A stretch of DNA of 64,000 nt from Trichobilharzia szidati (GCA_944472155.2 OX235271.1:100577256-100641255), one strand, 5' to 3'. Positions 1-10,744 are shown, counted from the stretch's first letter. The notes: generated by a model from the sequence alone, not told the origin. Made by a program: numbers and translations.

Positions 1-165
1 GGCAGAAAGCCCCGTCTGGCCTAGGTTTCGTGCAATCTGGCACTCACCAGTCACCAAGGCGTATCTGCAACCTTGAAGGAACTCATTTACCTTCTGAGAT
101 TCAAACCCGCGTCACCCAGTGCTGCAGTCAGACACTTTATCACTGAGCTATTTGGGCTTGCGATT
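1..165 (-). mobile_element. tRNA-derived SINE fragment, family D (cut by window edge)
   Basis: Read on the minus strand, this has a pol III box A-like run (TAGCTCAGTGATAAAG, near 138-153) and, about 35 nt further on, a box B-like run (GGTTTGAATCTC, near 96-108). That is the layout of a tRNA-derived SINE head. The body continues to base 1 and is cut off there. It differs from the three other SINE families in this window. No poly-A tail is visible because the 3' end is outside the window. Confidence 0.6.
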
Positions 166-764
166 GACCTCCTGTAGGACTGTATTGGATACTTTAATTG
201 GACACTAGTAACTAGTGTGATGTGTCTAGTCCTTTCTTTGGTGCAAACTGAATTCTAGAATGGTAGGGTTTCTGTTGCTTGGACACCTCATGTGCTTTAG
301 TTTTCTTAATGGAAATAGGACGTTTGTCATAACGCCTAGAAAAACTTGCTAACTTGGGTAGCTACGTTTGACTGGTACTTCACAGTGGATGGATTGTCAG
401 ACTGCGGAGTAACCAGCTTATAAGGGGATGATTGGAACACCAGTGGGATGGGTTTTGATGGTTTCATATCAACGTTGTAGAAATCGCTGGTAATCGTAAT
501 AATAATAGTGGTAAAAATAATAATTTTCACCCTGATGTACCTTCATCTACAAACATGGTGCCTTTATCTTTTCCACTCATCAAAGTATAAAACACAGACA
601 ACTAGGGCACTACAAGTGTTCTGTTAATTTTCTTTTAAGAAGCACATTTTGTACCCTTCCAATATAGAAATTCTGCATCGTCATAGTGCTTCATATAGTT
701 TGTTTTGAAAAAGAGAGATATTCACTCCCCTCTGCGTTCAGAATGGAACATAGTGATTCAAGCT
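166..764. other. Intergenic, nothing recognised
   Basis: AT-rich sequence. Only short open frames without recognisable motifs were seen, and no repeat shared with the rest of the window was found by eye. Confidence 0.4.
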
Positions 765-935
765 TCAGTCCTTGAATGTCCAGTAACGCAGTGTTCTGTT
801 ACGGGATGGGGTTGATAGTCCCACCTTCAACCTTTCCTTTCTGCAAGGCATATTACCAGTTAGGAGAAGTTTAGGAGTGCATCGACCGGCAACTGAATCC
901 AGACCACTGTGTGGTTGGCCAGTAGTCTACCACTA
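765..935 (-). mobile_element. Degenerate SINE, family B
   Basis: Related to the better copy at 9782-10015. It keeps the 'gggatggggttg..tag..cc' body, the 'aggagtgcatcgaccgg' junction and a decayed tRNA-like head. The orientation is minus. No target-site duplication was found, which fits an old insertion. Confidence 0.55.
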
Positions 936-2565
936 TACCTCACACACACACCCTGCTACAGATTTGCATAATATATAAAAAGTGAATTCCCCAGGCAATG
1001 TGACCACTCGTTTTTAGCCTATTTACTGCTTTGTTCAGCATCTCACGCAAGTTCTTTTGTGTATATAATGTTACTACTAAATAAGTAGTATACAAGTCTT
1101 TATGTAAATTTATGTGGATGTATGTGTTTGGTGGTTGGATGCTGGTCGCGTTCAGAAATCCTCTTCAGTAAGCAATCTTTGTCAAACACTACCTACTGAG
1201 TTCTTCTCTTTATTCCAACTAATTCTGAATTTCATGTTATCATCAGTAATGATTATTCTGATTATTGAAATTAAACCAACCATATGGCGGTCTGTTTACA
1301 TGCCTCGGTATAGTGACAATGAAATAGATAAGTAGATAGATAATAGAAAACATCAAGTATCTCTTATCTCATAGAAGAATATAAGTAGTAGACAGCAATA
1401 AAAAATTGCTATTAAGGTCTCCACGTGAAGTATGTGTTTGTGTGTGGGATTTAACAGACGGAAGAACACTAAATAGAGAACGCTTCATCGTTATCTTACT
1501 AAATAAATATTTACAATAGTAAGAGATAATAGATAAAATGTAAAACATTATTTAATTGATGGTGGCTAACAGTGAAATCCAGGAATCCTGTTTCGTCTCA
1601 TCAACTGGATGCACCTGCATATCTATTGAGTCATAAAATCTCTCACCAGGATTCAGACCTACCACCTATCGTTTAAAACAACAAAGGATCATCCACTAGG
1701 TCAGTATGACAAGAATATCACCTCTGGTACAACGAGTATCAGTTATTATTTATTGAGCATATCTTGAATCTCCCGTTGATTATTGATATTGAACCTAACG
1801 AACGCTTTGATGCAGACACCTCCAGCTGAAAATTTCCAAATAGGGAGAAATGCACTGTTTAAGCCTCCTTACTAGAAGCCAGTCTGTCAGCGCTGACCGA
1901 GAATTTCTCTCCAATACGGTCAGTCAATCGAAAGTAGATAAGTATCCTGCTCATAAACTTATAACAACAAGTACATCGCAAGGGATAAGAGGACAGCGTC
2001 TACTAGAATTTCTGTGAATATTCCTAACAGTCTTTGTGTATGAAAAATAAGAGAGGGTTTGCAAGTGCAGTCGCTTAACACTTGATTGACATAAGACATA
2101 CAATCAAAATCAGTCAGACTTTCCAAATAATCGATGTACAACGAAAACACTTCAATTTTCAAAAGCCATTACTATCAAACCGTTTCAAACTCACCTCTAC
2201 ATACAGAAAGATAGTATGATTAATCTTACACTACTCTGGAAACTAGATATCTCTCTTATTCGTTTGCGTTTTTGTTGCATCACAATCCGAACGTAATTCT
2301 GATTTTCACTGTCTAAACTGAACTTATTGTTTGTTTATGTAATGATGTTAAGCCTAATTACCATTCTTATTTCACTCTCCACCCTTTCTATCATATTACG
2401 CATAAATAAACTAAAGTTGTTCCATTAATAACTATGTTAAATTCATACCTCATATTCCATAATTATTGAACGTCCTACTGGTTGAAGTAATTTTTTAAGT
2501 ACGTTATACTCTTTTACATTTATAATAACTCGATTTTCAAGAGTTGGTTTGTAAGGATTAGATTT
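936..2565. other. Intergenic, nothing recognised
   Basis: AT-rich, with a short CA run near 940-952. Short open frames at 1114-1335 (+) and 1959-2162 (-) show no domain, conserved motif or second copy in the window, and are treated as chance. Confidence 0.4.
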
Positions 2566-2727
2566 GTTTTTCCCAGTTTGATCACAGATTGATATCAGTT
2601 AGAGAACCATTGAAAACCAGCACCGGAGTACTGGATAGCTGTTTCATCCTAGTTTGGGAATTATCGGCAGTACGCACCCAACACCAGGGTTCGAACCCAG
2701 GACCTTCCGGTTACAAGGCAACCACGA
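2566..2727 (-). mobile_element. SINE family C (Sm-alpha-like) fragment with decayed hammerhead
   Basis: On the minus strand a box B-like GGTTCGAACCC is followed by a hammerhead-type module: stem I strand GTACTG, core CCGATAA in place of CUGANGA, a TTCCC..TAGGAT arm, GAAAC and a downstream CAGTACTCC strand. The core has lost two conserved bases, so cleavage is unlikely. It abuts an oppositely oriented SINE C head and forms an inverted pair. Confidence 0.7.
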
Positions 2728-2731
2728 ATTG

Positions 2732-2850
2732 GTGGAAGTTAGAATTCATGGGTCACTGATTCGGGTCCCAGTGGCTGAATCGTATACGAGCTTGTCTTGT
2801 AACCGGATGGTCCTGGGTTTGAACCCCGGTGGGTGCGTGCCGCCGATGAT
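2732..2850 (+). mobile_element. SINE family C head, truncated
   Basis: Plus-strand tRNA-like head with a box A-like TGGCTGAATCG and a box B-like GGTTTGAACCCC, followed by GGTGGGTGCGT and the first bases of a hammerhead core (CCGATGA). The rest is missing. It lies head to head with the minus copy immediately upstream. Confidence 0.7.
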
Positions 2851-3538
2851 ATAATAACTTATGTCATTTTCAAGCTATTAGCAGTTGAAGAAAAGCCGTG
2901 AAACGAAAACTGGGCTTCTTTTATCCTGTAGATATATTCACCATCAATGCATTTAAACTAATCACAAAAGACTCAACATTTAAAATCACTTCAACAAATG
3001 AAGTTAATTTTATTAAATCATAATAGAAGTAAAGGAGATTGTGTTGCTAGACTGTCTCAACTATAAAACTATCGAGAAAGAAGAACACTGAACAATTTTA
3101 TCTTCAGCAATATGTTCCACACGAACGTCTGAAAGCTTAACTTTCTATTCAGTCACTGTGCTGGAATAAACTCCCACCCACCTGATGTCTGATTATCATG
3201 TTTTCAAGATGGATGCTTACTCTTTAATTCTGTATCATGATATAAATATCACCCAACTGTGGTGTTATACCCTAATTCTCTTCTCTACTACCGGTAATCG
3301 TTAGTGATTATTAGAGAAGAGAAATGCATTGCATATTAATTGTGTAGAGGAGAAGCTGAGTGACTGCTAGAAAATTTCACAAAAACCTCAGAAATTGATA
3401 ATCATACATGATGCTTAAGTAGGGGTATAAGTGATTTACTGCCCCAGTCATTTTAACTTTGACTGAAGTCTTTGTATAGAATGACAATTTAGGATTAATG
3501 CGATGATGAAAGCTCGTTTTCGGCTCAAAGGTATCCAA
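2851..3538. other. Intergenic, nothing recognised
   Basis: AT-rich DNA. No coding frame with a recognisable motif was seen. It separates a SINE pair from a PLE reverse transcriptase fragment. Confidence 0.4.
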
Positions 3539-4066
3539 CTAGAAATGCGTTAGTTGGCCGTTCCATGTTGGTTTTCTGTGGATGGACCTCTTCAGGGTTC
3601 CATCATCTCTTCTTGTTAATTCCACGTCCAGAAATGGAATTTTCGAATCGTTTTCTAATTCCATTGTGAATTTAATCGAAGGATGGGAATTATTAAATTC
3701 TTGTAAGATGCAGTTGAAGTCCGAGTTATCGTAGCAGACTATAAAGGTATCGTCAACGTACCTTTCGTACAGTAGTCGTTTGTTTATTGTTGATTTTAAA
3801 ACTCCACTCTCCAAACTGGCCATAAAGCAGTCTGCTAAAAGCGGGCCAAGAGGAGATCCCATTACACTTCCGTCTTTCTGTCTGTAGATGTCGCCGTTGA
3901 AGGTGAATTGTACATTCAGCGTGCATCTCAGTAACAATTCCTTCAGGTATGATATTGGTACTCCGACGCTTATATTGGAGTTGTCCATATAATTGCACAG
4001 GAAGCAAATTGTTTCTGTTAGTGGCACGTTGGTAAAGCGAGATTTGACGTCTAGTGACAACATTCG
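3539..4066 (-). pseudogene. Penelope-like element reverse transcriptase fragment
   Basis: A 174-codon open frame covers the core of a PLE reverse transcriptase, the enzyme that copies the element RNA at the target site. Motif A is SLDVKSRFTNVPL near residue 3, with its catalytic Asp. Motif B is QKDGSVMGSPLGPLLAD near 62. Motif C is YERYVDDTFIV near 99, with both Asp residues. The following block is PFLDVELTR near 143. The frame stops soon after the NGQLTHF run. The N-terminal region, the linker and the GIY-YIG endonuclease are absent, so this is a broken copy although all three catalytic Asp residues survive. Its last residues (DGTLKRSIHRKP) match the start of the PLE at 16873, which belongs to the same lineage. 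Confidence 0.88.
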
Positions 4067-4562
4067 TTTATCATTTACATTAAGCGATAACGGTTAAACT
4101 CATTCTTATGATGGTATAGACAAAATTTCAGTGATAATAATAGTAATGCAGTCCAGTATGATTTTATCACCACCAAATCGACATGATTTCTCAATATCTG
4201 ATTACCACTCAGTCTACATAAACACACAAACACCACACACACACAATATTAACATGGCAAATGTCATTATCTAAGATCATTTACATGAATTTTCATGTTC
4301 GTATTCACTAAACACGTAATAGACATTTATCAAGTTGGAAAAATTGTTCCCTTCAATTGATTTTAATCATGCATCACCACATTCATGCCTACTTATAACG
4401 TATTCATAAAAATTCCTTAAATACAACTGACAACGTTGGTATAAATCAACTTTAGATGTTAGAAAAGTCATTATGCAAAAATTTACGCATAAATAATGCA
4501 TTACTATGTTTATTCATAGACTTGTCACTTCAGGTCATCACCCATAGGGTTACATAACGATA
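4067..4562. other. Intergenic, nothing recognised
   Basis: AT-rich, with a CA-rich run near 4213-4245. No gene was seen. It precedes the first duplicated H4 unit. Confidence 0.4.
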
Positions 4563-4940
4563 CACGAAAACTGTAATTCATAAGATTGAAATTAATTAAC
4601 TCAGCGAGTTGAATGATTGTGCAATTAACGTAATCAAAATGTAGTTAACAAGATTGTGAGAGATCGATCACAGTCTCATTTCTGTACAGATATGTTTGGT
4701 TAAAAATGCTTGATTGATTGCAAGCACGACAACAATGAAATACATAGTCATCGATTATGTCAGACATTAGTTTACGTCACACACGAATTTTATTACAAGT
4801 CGTCGCATTATACTCCAACATCAGATTATGATTTCTCTTATCCACCGTTGGGTGAGTAGACAGTTAACACTGAGTAAAAGTGAAATTCGAAACTCAACTC
4901 AGAGGGAATATACTGAATGACAATAGTGGATTTACACTGT

Positions 4941-5122
4941 GCGTCGGTGGCACAGTGGTTAGGACTCTCGCCGACCATGCACATGGTCCGGGGTTCGATC
5001 CCCTGCCGGCGCACACCCGATATCTATGGTATGCCTGAATTTGGGCAACCGATATCCATGCTGAAAATCCATACTTGTACTGAAAATACGGTGTGGAATC
5101 AAGTGTAATCAAAAATAAAAAA
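4941..5122 (+). mobile_element. tRNA-derived SINE, family A
   Basis: The head is a near-complete tRNA cloverleaf: a 7-bp acceptor stem (GCGTCGG with CCGGCGC), a D-arm region with box A (GTGGCACAGTGG), and a T-arm with box B (GGTTCGATCCCC). The body contains 'acccgatatctatgg' and 'tgtggaatcaag', and the tail is A-rich. The paralogous position near 14930 lacks the element, so it inserted after the unit duplicated. It is called a SINE rather than a tRNA gene because the same head and body recur at 18933 and 20967. Confidence 0.85.
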
Positions 5123-5507
5123 TCTCCATTATTTCATTACAGTCCACTTATGAACACTGTGTTTCATCGGTCTAACCATAGGAGCACAGATGAGGGTGTA
5201 ACACCTTCACTACTCTGAAATCAGTGTGGAAACCTACCACGCTCACCACAAACAACAACATCCGAATATTCAACACTAATATCAAGTCACTACTTCCATT
5301 TCACTCAGACACTTGATGCGTCCCAGAAAGCATTTCCAACAAGCTGCAGACATTCATGCACACCTGTCTTCCCTGACTCACTACTGACGATGAGACGGCC
5401 AGAAAGGACTAACAACAAGGAAGTATGCCAAAGAAACATTTTGCTTTTTATTCACTCGAAAATACGAAAAGTCTTCATAATTAAGAAATATTTGAATCAG
5501 TGAAATT

Positions 5508-5735
5508 TGATTGCATGGAGGATTTCATCATGAGCTGACATCAGTTAGAAAACCACTAGAAAACCTGGGAGTATTGGACAGCTGTTTCGTCCTAGTTTGG
5601 ACTCTTCATCAGTACGCACCCACCGTCAGGGCTCAAACCCAGAACCTTCTGGTTACAAGGCGAGCTCGTAGACCATTCAGCCACTGGGACCCGATCCAAT
5701 GGCCAGTCCATGAATTCTAACTTCTGCCGATTCAC
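5508..5735 (-). mobile_element. SINE family C (Sm-alpha-like) with hammerhead module
   Basis: Minus strand. The tRNA-like head has box A TGGCTGAATGG and box B GGTTTGAGCCC. It is followed by GGTGGGTGCGTACTG and a hammerhead module (about 5565-5620), then the shared tail 'ctgatgtcagctcatgatga'. Schistosome Sm-alpha elements are known to combine a pol III promoter with a hammerhead ribozyme. About 190 nt separates this copy from a second hammerhead on the same strand (5926-6022), giving a dimer-like layout. The same arrangement is found at 15322-15835. Confidence 0.8.
5565..5620 (-). ncRNA. Hammerhead ribozyme module, core decayed at one base
   Basis: The order on the minus strand is: stem I strand GUACUG; AUGAAGA where the consensus is CUGANGA (first base C to A); stem II GUCC with GGAC; GAAA; stem III ACAG with CUGU; GUC cleavage triplet; then the stem I return strand CAAUACUC with one mismatch. 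The fold is intact but the altered core base predicts poor activity. Confidence 0.6.
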
Positions 5736-5925
5736 GACATAGCGTGACCATTTCGCAATGTCTTCCTCGATGAGTTACTGCCTCATCTTCAACCTGCTGT
5801 ACCCTACTGGTCACGGCTTCCCACTAGAACCCCAGGTTAACTGCCTGAATAGGGCCAGTCGCTAGTGAGCATCAGATTAATTTTCAAGTATTGGTTTTGT
5901 AGGGATTTTGTTTGATTGCATGGAG

Positions 5926-6022
5926 GATTTCATCATGAGCTGACATCAGTTAGAGAACCACTGGAAAACCTGGGAGTACTGGACAGCTGTTTCGTCCTAG
6001 TTTGGGACTCGTCAGTGGTAGG
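5926..6022 (-). ncRNA. SINE C hammerhead module with canonical core
   Basis: The minus strand reads CUGACGA, stem II GUCC..GGAC, GAAA, stem III ACAG with CUGU, then GUC and CAGUACUCCC. Core, stem II, stem III and cleavage triplet are all consensus. The upstream strand (GUGCCUACCA) cannot pair fully with the downstream stem I strand, so stem I is weak. It pairs spatially with the module at 5565-5620, about 400 nt away on the same strand. Confidence 0.6.
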
Positions 6023-6059
6023 CACATTTTCTGATTACTAGATTTCAGAAGACAAGTAG

Positions 6060-6110
6060 TTCAGCGAAGAGTCTCTTTTCGACGAATTCATTTTCATGGC
6101 TGTACAATCG
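6060..6110 (-). other. PLE terminal hammerhead-like motif
   Basis: Minus-strand run TGTACAGCC..AATGA..TCGTCGAAAAGAGACTCTTC-GCTGAA. A CAGC strand can pair with GCUG. Between them lie GAAA, a small stem III (AAGA with UCUU) and a UUC triplet. The CUGANGA box is not canonical. It marks a PLE remnant that continues to about 6410. Confidence 0.45.
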
Positions 6111-7336
6111 CAAATATATATGGTTGTTTTGTATGTGTGTGTACATTAAATTTGTCAAACAAAATACAATTAGTAAGTTCAGATGAATTGGATGTTGATA
6201 AGAGGGTAGTAACAAAAGTGATGAGTTGTCACAAACGATTGTTAAAGAGGAGTTACGTAATAACATGAATAGTTTAATGAAAGGGTTGTACTCAGGGTGT
6301 ACATGGAAACAAAATATACGGAATTACACAAGGGTTTTGAGTAGAAAAATAAGCATACAAAGAAAAGTTAAGTCAAATCAACACAGTTGTTACCATGGGA
6401 GTAGAAGTGGTTGAATAATTTTCTTTTGTACTAGATTTCAAGTTTGTTCTTCTCCAGACCAATCAGCTGATTGAAGTCTTAATCCAACGACTATCAAGGA
6501 CTAATATTTTGCACCAACACCATTAGTCGACCACGTAAACACATCCGTTCAGCATTAGACAGCATTATTTATTCACAATTCAGAATCAATCCAACATTAT
6601 TGTTAGCTTGGTGTACTTACAAATCCTCTCAGTCGTCATAATGTCTAAATATTTATAGTTGGCTACTCAGTGTTTTTCGATTTCTTGAAATGGCAGTACA
6701 AATACTTGCACAGACCATGAATTTCATCCTACCACTTCCCTTGATACATCTGCTTGAAGCGACAACAATAAAACATCACAGTATATAAAGAATTCAATTT
6801 CATTTTTGGTGAGATTGAAATCTACCACCTATACACTAAATTGAAAATCTCTGTACGATTTATTTTGATTAAGATGTCATATATGTGTAAACCATGTTCA
6901 CATTCAACAGTTCGAAAACATTTTTTGGGCACTGGGTATATGCTATTCATCATTCTAAAAGTGTTTGTATTTCCCAATGAATGAAAAACAAAACGATATT
7001 TTAATATAATGTAAAACTTGGTCACTGTGGTAGTAAGCAATTCCATTTTAGTTTGTTTATTAGATACATCACACAGTGAAACAGTATTATTTACTGGATG
7101 ACGTTTCGAACACAACTCATTGTTCATAATTATATCAATTATAATCACACGAATTCGAAACTCGACTTGTACTGTTTTCTTTGTTCTCTCCTATTTGTCG
7201 TAGTGGTAGTAGAATTTTTCGGATATCTGGGACAGGTGCTGAATCATTCCTATTACACATGTTTGCAGTTGATTCGATAGACAACACTTCCGTTATCAAT
7301 CTCTCCCTCCACCCTGTCACATTAGATTTTAAAACT
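6111..7336. other. H4-unit flank with PLE remnant, no gene
   Basis: Non-coding flank shared with 15924-16872 and 18107 onward. At 7039-7049 the 11-bp run 'aattccatttt' is the uninterrupted site where the second unit carries a PLE insertion. No other gene was recognised. Confidence 0.5.
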
Positions 7337-7600
7337 GTCATCTTAGCCCATCCTATTGTATGCTTGTGTGTAATTGCATGCAGTGAGTGGTATAGCTGAA
7401 CTATTCTCCACCAGGTTTCTTATCTTATTCAGGTCAACTAATCTAGATTTTGCTAGGCTTTAATGTTCGACTAGTCTGAATGACCCTGTTCTACTAGTTT
7501 GACCTATGTATTTGACCTCACAATCATTCCAGCAGGGTATTAGATAAACTAAATTGTTTTGTTTTATTGGCTCCACAGGATCCTTTAACAAATCAGACCT
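7337..7600 (-). pseudogene. PLE GIY-YIG endonuclease fragment
   Basis: Reading the minus strand gives NNLVYLIPCW..CEVKYIGQTSRTGSFRLVEH. This is the N-terminal half of a GIY-YIG nuclease domain: LVY stands for GIY, KYIG for YIG, and it is followed by the Arg and EH positions. Stop codons follow the VEH run and lie further on, so it is dead. The paralogue at 18387-18680 is better preserved. PLEs use this domain to nick target DNA. The spacing of cysteines and YIGQ is closer to classical Penelope than to the other PLE lineages here. Confidence 0.7.
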
Positions 7601-7935
7601 GATCCTTTAAAATTAGAAAGGTCAGACTATTTGGAAAAGGTGAATAGTCACATACAAACAGGACCATATGAGTAAATTAAGAAATCAATAGATACTGTTA
7701 TGAATAAGGTTAAGAAATCCACAGTGGACAGAATTATTTATAATACTGCTTCACTGTGTGACATATATCTAATAAACAAACTAATTTGGAAAAACGATAT
7801 TTTCATTCAATGGGAAATACAAAATCTCTTAGAATAATCATTAAGGTGTCACTGCACTTAACACCCAAATAACTTGATGTAGTTCAGTCGTACAATAAAC
7901 ACTAAGCCGATGATTTCACAACTATACAACATTAA

Positions 7936-8164
7936 TTTTCTATAGTTTGGTTTGTGAGGGTTTGTTATGTTTTCACGAGTTGATCACGGACTGATATCAG
8001 TTAGAGAACCATTAAAAACCACGGAGTACTGGACAGCTGCTGTTTTATCCTAGTTTGGGAATCATCGGAAGTACGCACCCACTGGGATACTGCCGATGAT
8101 TCCCAAACTAGGATGAAACAGCAGCTGTCCAGTACTCCGTGGTTCTCAAGGGTTCTCTAACTGA
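7936..8164. mobile_element. Inverted SINE C hammerhead dimer inserted as one unit
   Basis: Two SINE C hammerhead halves face each other. Arms at about 8022-8070 and 8090-8142 are nearly perfect inverted copies. The whole 229-bp segment is bracketed by an exact 13-bp duplication, 'tatacaacattaa', at 7923-7935 and 8165-8177. The paralogous site near 19172-19186 holds one copy of that run (with one extra T) and no insert. The + strand half reads TACTG, CCGATGA, a TTCC..GGAT arm, GAAAC, a GTC triplet and CAGTA. The second core base is C instead of U, so activity is doubtful. Confidence 0.82.
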
Positions 8165-8177
8165 TATACAACATTAA

Positions 8178-9136
8178 ATTAATCATCTCCATTGAGACAT
8201 AACAACAAAGAATTCAGCGAAGAAAAAATGCGTCAAAACTGATAAGATATATTAATGAATAACTAAATAAATAGAGATCAACCTAATGTTCAATAGATAA
8301 GTGTGAAAATAGATGATCGGAGAATAAAGGACATTTGGAAATACGAATATGTGAATACAATACGATGGAAACATAGGATGGGTGAAATGTTGTCAAAGTA
8401 GTAGACTAGACAAAATGTTAGAGTATGATAACATAAAGTAAGATGAAATAAAACAAAAAATGAACACGGAATTAAAGAAGGATAACAAAGTTCTTATGTG
8501 AATTACATTGTAACATCAAGACCATGGTAACGAAAGAGATCGCACGATTTGTTTTTGTACACAAAGTTCTCGCTTTATGTTATGTATTGAAAAAGACTCT
8601 CCTATACAAAGCAAATGCACTCGTCACACATTCGGCAAAATTTGTTCGAATTTGTGGACTATATTAAACGATGTGTCAGATGCTGCTTGGTCAGTATCTA
8701 TACAACAATAAACATGGTAACAAAGAGAACATCGTTCATGACCTGATTAGTCATCATAGATACAAATTCTCACTAAAATAACAAATCATACAAAAAATTC
8801 AATCCAGACAAAACAAAATAATAATTCAATCTAATGCATGATTAATCATCAAAGCAGTAGAGAATGAAAGTATAGATGACGATAGACGTGGGTTGAGATA
8901 GTCCTAACATAGTGAAGGATAGACTAAGATACAACATCAAAATATGATAAACATATTGGTTGACAAAACCTGTCACAAAGATGATGAACAAAGTTTACAG
9001 ATTTAAGTCAATTTTGACATTCCCACTGATCGATTGGATAGGAGGAAATGTGCATCATGAATTCCACTGCTAGTCACCATCCACCTAATGTTTACTTAGT
9101 GTTTCAAGATGGTAAGGGAATGGAACAAATAATACA
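8178..9136. other. H4-unit flank, no gene
   Basis: AT-rich sequence shared with 21400-22177. No domain or conserved frame was seen. Confidence 0.5.
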
Positions 9137-9290
9137 ATGGTAAGTAGGAAAATCTCGCCTAGTTTTCAAGCAGGTGGTAAGCCTGCAAAACAGGGAAGAT
9201 TGAGCGTGAGGCTAGCAACACAAAACAGCAACAACACCACTGCTACTGAAACTTCCCCTGTCCCACTAAGAGACAAAACAAATGAGAAAA
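9137..9290 (+). mobile_element. SINE family B body, degenerate
   Basis: Contains the family B landmarks 'taagcctgcaaaacaggg' and 'gaggctagcaac', followed by an A-rich tail. The tRNA-like head is unrecognisable. The paralogue at 22178-22330 is also present, so the insertion predates the unit duplication. Confidence 0.55.
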
Positions 9291-9781
9291 TAATAATAAT
9301 AAAAGAGATATCAAGTTACCTAGAAAATTCAAGGAAGACCACAATATCCTCCTCCATGCATAAGTTAGACTTCAGTTGTCTGATTGATACTGATACAACA
9401 TACCATAGTAATCTATTATTACTCTGTTGGTTTACAACCTGGAAGACAGTGTTAGAATCTGTGACATAAGATGACATAATATCAGACATATGTCAACACA
9501 TATCACCGATAGGTAGTCCTGCATCGAATGACTTTCTCTTTCCCACATGTTCACAAATTACTTTCGTAAGAACCGTCTCTCTGCAACGAAAAGCCTGCTG
9601 ATGATTTGAAATGTTCATTGACAAATCCACTCGTCACAAATTGGACGTAGAACCCGACTGAAAGTAAACCACATGTTGCCTGGCTATTCAAATATATCAG
9701 AATAAATATATCCCAATACTACTTCACTCATAATCCCTTGCCTTTTCAATAACTCATCAAATTGCCGTTGACTCCCAGGCG

Positions 9782-10015
9782 GTTTTTTTTATCCTTCACG
9801 TTCCCCAGTGGAACATAGGGCTTCAAGCTAGTGGCTTGAAGTTTCTGTAGTAGTGATTATTTTACAGGATGGGGTTGCTAGCCTCATGCCCAACCTTTCC
9901 TCTTCACCACCATTATTTCTGGCTTAGCGAGGTAAAGGAGTGCGTCGGCCGGGGATCGAACCCCGGACCATGTGCATGGTCGGTGAGCATCCTAACCGCT
10001 ATGCCACCGACGCAC
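9782..10015 (-). mobile_element. tRNA-derived SINE, family B, with target-site duplication
   Basis: Minus strand. The tRNA-like head (GTGCGTCGGTGGCATAGCGG, then box B GGTTCGATCCCC) resembles family A but leads into a different body ('ggttgggcatgaggctagc') and a short A tail (the T run at 9783-9790). An exact 11-bp duplication, 'actcccaggcg', flanks it at 9771-9781 and 10016-10026. The second H4 unit has a single copy of that site near 24534 and no element. Confidence 0.88.
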
Positions 10016-10215
10016 ACTCCCAGGCGTAGGATTCTGAAACAGTAGTAACATGTCGTCTATATTCATTTCAAAATTATTCTCATTTCACTTCGAAGTTCAC
10101 TGTCGTTGTATAGTATGTGATGTCTGTATAGTTGATTTCTCAAATCGATGTGACACTACCAGTATTCTGCCCATTCTTACATTGTCCATGGGTGGACTAC
10201 ACAACATTCGTGTAT

Positions 10216-10430
10216 GTACAGACAATTACAGATGATTAGAGAACCATTCGAAAACCTGGGAGTACTCGACAGCTTTTCACTCCTTGGGCCGAACCCACGA
10301 CCTCCTGGTTACAAGGCGAGCTCCTACTACTGAAGAGTCACAAACTAGGACGAAACAGTTGTCCAGTACTCCCAACTGTTTTTCCAATGCTTCTCTAACT
10401 GATGTCAACTCACGATGAATTCCTATAACC
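10216..10430. mobile_element. Inverted pair of SINE C hammerhead halves
   Basis: A minus-oriented half (about 10216-10318, with a decayed box B) meets a plus-oriented half (10319-10430). Each ends in the shared 'gagaacc' or 'ttctctaactgatgtca' tail. The same pair is present at 24752-24972, so it is older than the duplication of the H4 unit. Confidence 0.72.
10322..10373 (+). ncRNA. Hammerhead ribozyme module, best-preserved core
   Basis: CUGAAGA at 10330-10336 matches CUGANGA. Stem II is GUC with GAC. GAAA lies at 10352-10355. Stem III is ACAG with UUGU (one G-U pair). The GUC triplet is at 10361-10363. The stem I strands UACUA and CAGUA pair at four of five positions, the mismatch being next to the cleavage site. 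The paralogue at 24878-24925 has lost the U of the triplet. Confidence 0.6.
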
Positions 10431-10744
10431 AATCAAGTCAAATCCACACGAAGATAATACTTGGAAATTACAGATGACTCCACTATGCAGAAAATTTATT
10501 TTGATAAATAAATCCCTAGGTTTTGTTCTCATATCAACTACAGATGGCAATCACCACCTAAACTATACTGATTCCACAAAAATCAATTTTTCATCTTTCA
10601 TTTCCCTTTAAGTCCAACTAATCAACATACTGACACTCGTATGTGTCTTAATTTATTATCTCAACTCGACAAGGTTTACTGTCCCGCTTGTCTCAACCTG
10701 CACTTTAATTCATCAACCACAATTCATTAGTATACCATAGTTCG

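Noticed and set aside
4941..5013. A tRNA gene, from the cloverleaf-like sequence
   Set aside because: The same head recurs with a shared body and A-rich tail at 18933 and 20967, and insertion sites are empty in paralogues. It is a SINE head. The anticodon loop also lacks the usual U before the anticodon.
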